From Latrodectus hesperus (taxonomy: Eukaryota > Arthropoda > Arachnida > Araneae > Theridiidae): a DNA stretch of 64,000 bases. The stretch is from contig CM075853.1 in the NCBI GenBank assembly GCA_037975125.1, positions 58,369,591 to 58,433,590 on the forward strand. The letters run 5' to 3'. A program made the translations under genes and the position numbers. Every line of letters begins with the position of its first letter. The stretch's first letter is position 1. Under the pieces are notes generated by a model. The model was not told the DNA's origin. It was given only the letters and a program-made list of their open reading frames with translations, and ran no database searches. Of this stretch, positions 62,546 through 64,000 are shown piece by piece.

Positions 62546-62769
62546 TCAACTTGTACAGTATCGAACCTTGTCTCATTTAATAAAACAAATCCAATAGTTT
62601 TTTGATATTCAACAATGTTTTTCACTAATTAAAAATCATCTTTTTTCATGTAAATTATTTCTTTTGACACATAGGTAGTTATTAAAATAATGGAAATATC
62701 TTTGAAACAAGTTTTTATAAATTGAAATGTGTATATTTTGATTGTATGTGATAGTTTTATTGAAGTTTT

Positions 62770-64000
62770 GTAGACTAAGGAGAAGGTGGTTCCAAAGGAA
62801 CTTCACACTGTGATCAAAAGTATGTTGTCCTAAAAAGAATGCTCTTATTAAATGAGACCATTAACTGAAGCAGAATTCAGCAGGTATTTAACAAAGATGT
62901 CCTGCACTATCTGTGATTCAATTCAATGCTAACCCAGGTGTTCAAACCAGTGTGCTGAAAAACTCACATGAGCCTAAAATATGTAATGAAGTTTCTTCCA
63001 TATATTAACCTCTGCAAGAAAGATCATCTAATACTCCCATTATAGTGAAATGTCTTTTCAGGTGACAGTGCCCTGTAAGAAGTTTTACACAATTAATAGT
63101 TTTTTTTGTCTTTCACTAAGAGAAGTACTATTTAATAGGTTTGCTTTCTTTAATGACTGGTGTTACACCAGTTTAAAAATTGTTATTTACTGAGAGTACA
63201 AAAATACTGCCTTTGATCAGTTCTATGGAAATACCTTGAACTGCTTCAGGACCCTAAAAATACAGCTGTTCCAACCCTCACCAGATCATCACTATTAATG
63301 CAAAAGCATCAGAATGTCCAAGCATTAGCATTAAAGTGAGAGAATTATTGTTAGATAATTTGTAGAATAAGGTAGCATTCTCAGACAAGGACAGAAATTA
63401 AAGTAGACTTTAGCAAAGCCAGTAATGCAGCTTTACTGTCCGGACAGATAATTGTTCTTTTGTGAAAATAATCTTACTCCAAATGCAAAGTTTTCTTGAA
63501 TTGCAATTGTATATTTTTCCAAAGGGAATTATAGCTTGTACTATCAGCTGGACAGCAAATACCATCCCCAGTGTTAGAATTTATCTATAAGCCATCAGTG
63601 AACCAGTATGAATAATTTTCATTAATGACAAAATTTATCTTGTTTTCTTGTGAGGTAAATTTATTTTCTCAACACTTGTCAAAATCCTATTTAACAATCA
63701 TGTTATCAGTAGGCATACTTAAGAAAGGATGACCAATTACTTCATCAAAGTTTAGCCTATGTGAAATTTTGGAGTATTTCAATTTCCTTTTCAGTCAAAT
63801 TATAACTTCCACTTCAATAGTTTCATTTCTGGTACTGGACCACCAGACTACTGAATCAAAAGTTATCATGAGACAAATGATCATAATATAAATCTTTAAT
63901 AACATTGGAATTTAAGCCACAGGAAAAAATAACTAAGAACTGAATAATAATTAAGAAAATAATTAAGATTCTAGCCCTATGTTCTCTCAAATGTATTTCC
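62770..64000 (-). mobile_element. Second copy of the intron 6 LINE, 3' part
   Basis: Nucleotide similarity to 40090-41400 in the same order: GGTTCCAAAGGAACTTCACAC versus GTTCCAAAAGAACCTAGCAC, CTGAAGCAGAATTCAGCAG versus CTGAAGCAAAATTCAGCAG, then GAAGTTTCTTCCATAT, and farther on TCAGCTGGACAGCAAATACC and CAGTAGGCATACTT. It carries the 3' end and RNase H region and runs off the window. More decayed than the first copy. Confidence 0.85.

Larger units (their letters stand above)
58811..64000 (+). other. Hook: Hook intron 13, continues past the window
   Basis: At least 5190 bp. Starts with 1.6 kb of AT-rich sequence, then a SINE-like copy, a Jockey-like LINE fragment, a copia fragment and a second copy of the intron 6 LINE. 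No further Hook exon was found. Confidence 0.8.

Noticed and set aside
1..64000. Search for CRISPR arrays, operons, rRNA and a novel multi-gene system
   Set aside because: No regularly spaced repeats, no clustered intact genes and no rRNA signatures; the window is one intron-rich gene plus decayed mobile elements. The tRNA-like heads belong to dispersed repeats, not to free tRNA genes.

Overview
This is eukaryotic DNA. It is very AT-rich, and one protein-coding gene is split over almost the whole window. The 13 small exons I could join on the + strand (243 to 58810) keep one open frame of 348 codons. They encode the N-terminal half of a Hook protein, the dynein/dynactin adaptor with a calponin-homology-like Hook domain followed by a long coiled coil. 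The 3' half of the gene lies beyond the right edge. Multi-kilobase introns, base composition and the mix of mobile elements (Mag-like Ty3/gypsy, several hATs, Tc1, LINEs with RNase H, tRNA-related SINEs) fit an arthropod. An arachnid such as a spider is my best guess, from general resemblance only.

Layout. Exon 1 (243-275) is followed by a 7.3 kb intron holding a diverged inverted repeat pair, a 229-bp GC-rich insertion with a 9-bp target duplication, and SINE-like repeats. Exon 2 (7571-7656) precedes an 8.9 kb intron with a long AT microsatellite and a dead Mag-like LTR retrotransposon (10979-14668). Exon 3 (16586-16658) precedes an intron with a dead Tc1 transposase gene. Exons 4 and 5 are separated by 3.5 kb with nothing recognisable. 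Intron 5 (13.5 kb) carries a LINE-like relic, a hAT transposon (28802-36696) interrupted by a second hAT (30266-34639) that itself holds a SINE-like repeat, a pogo-like non-autonomous element and a GC-rich island. Intron 6 has two oppositely oriented LINE fragments. Intron 10 has a Charlie-like hAT and a 95-nt fold-back. Intron 13, cut by the window end, holds three more retroelement fragments.

The only gene that looks functional is Hook. Everything else with coding similarity is a broken transposable element: stops, frameshifts, missing domains or altered catalytic residues. The region is best read as a large housekeeping gene whose introns record several rounds of insertion. I see no CRISPR array, operon, rRNA or convincing free-standing tRNA, and no evidence of an undescribed multi-gene system. 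The most informative structures are the nested hAT elements with clear target duplications, the two SINE-like families, and several foldback sequences.
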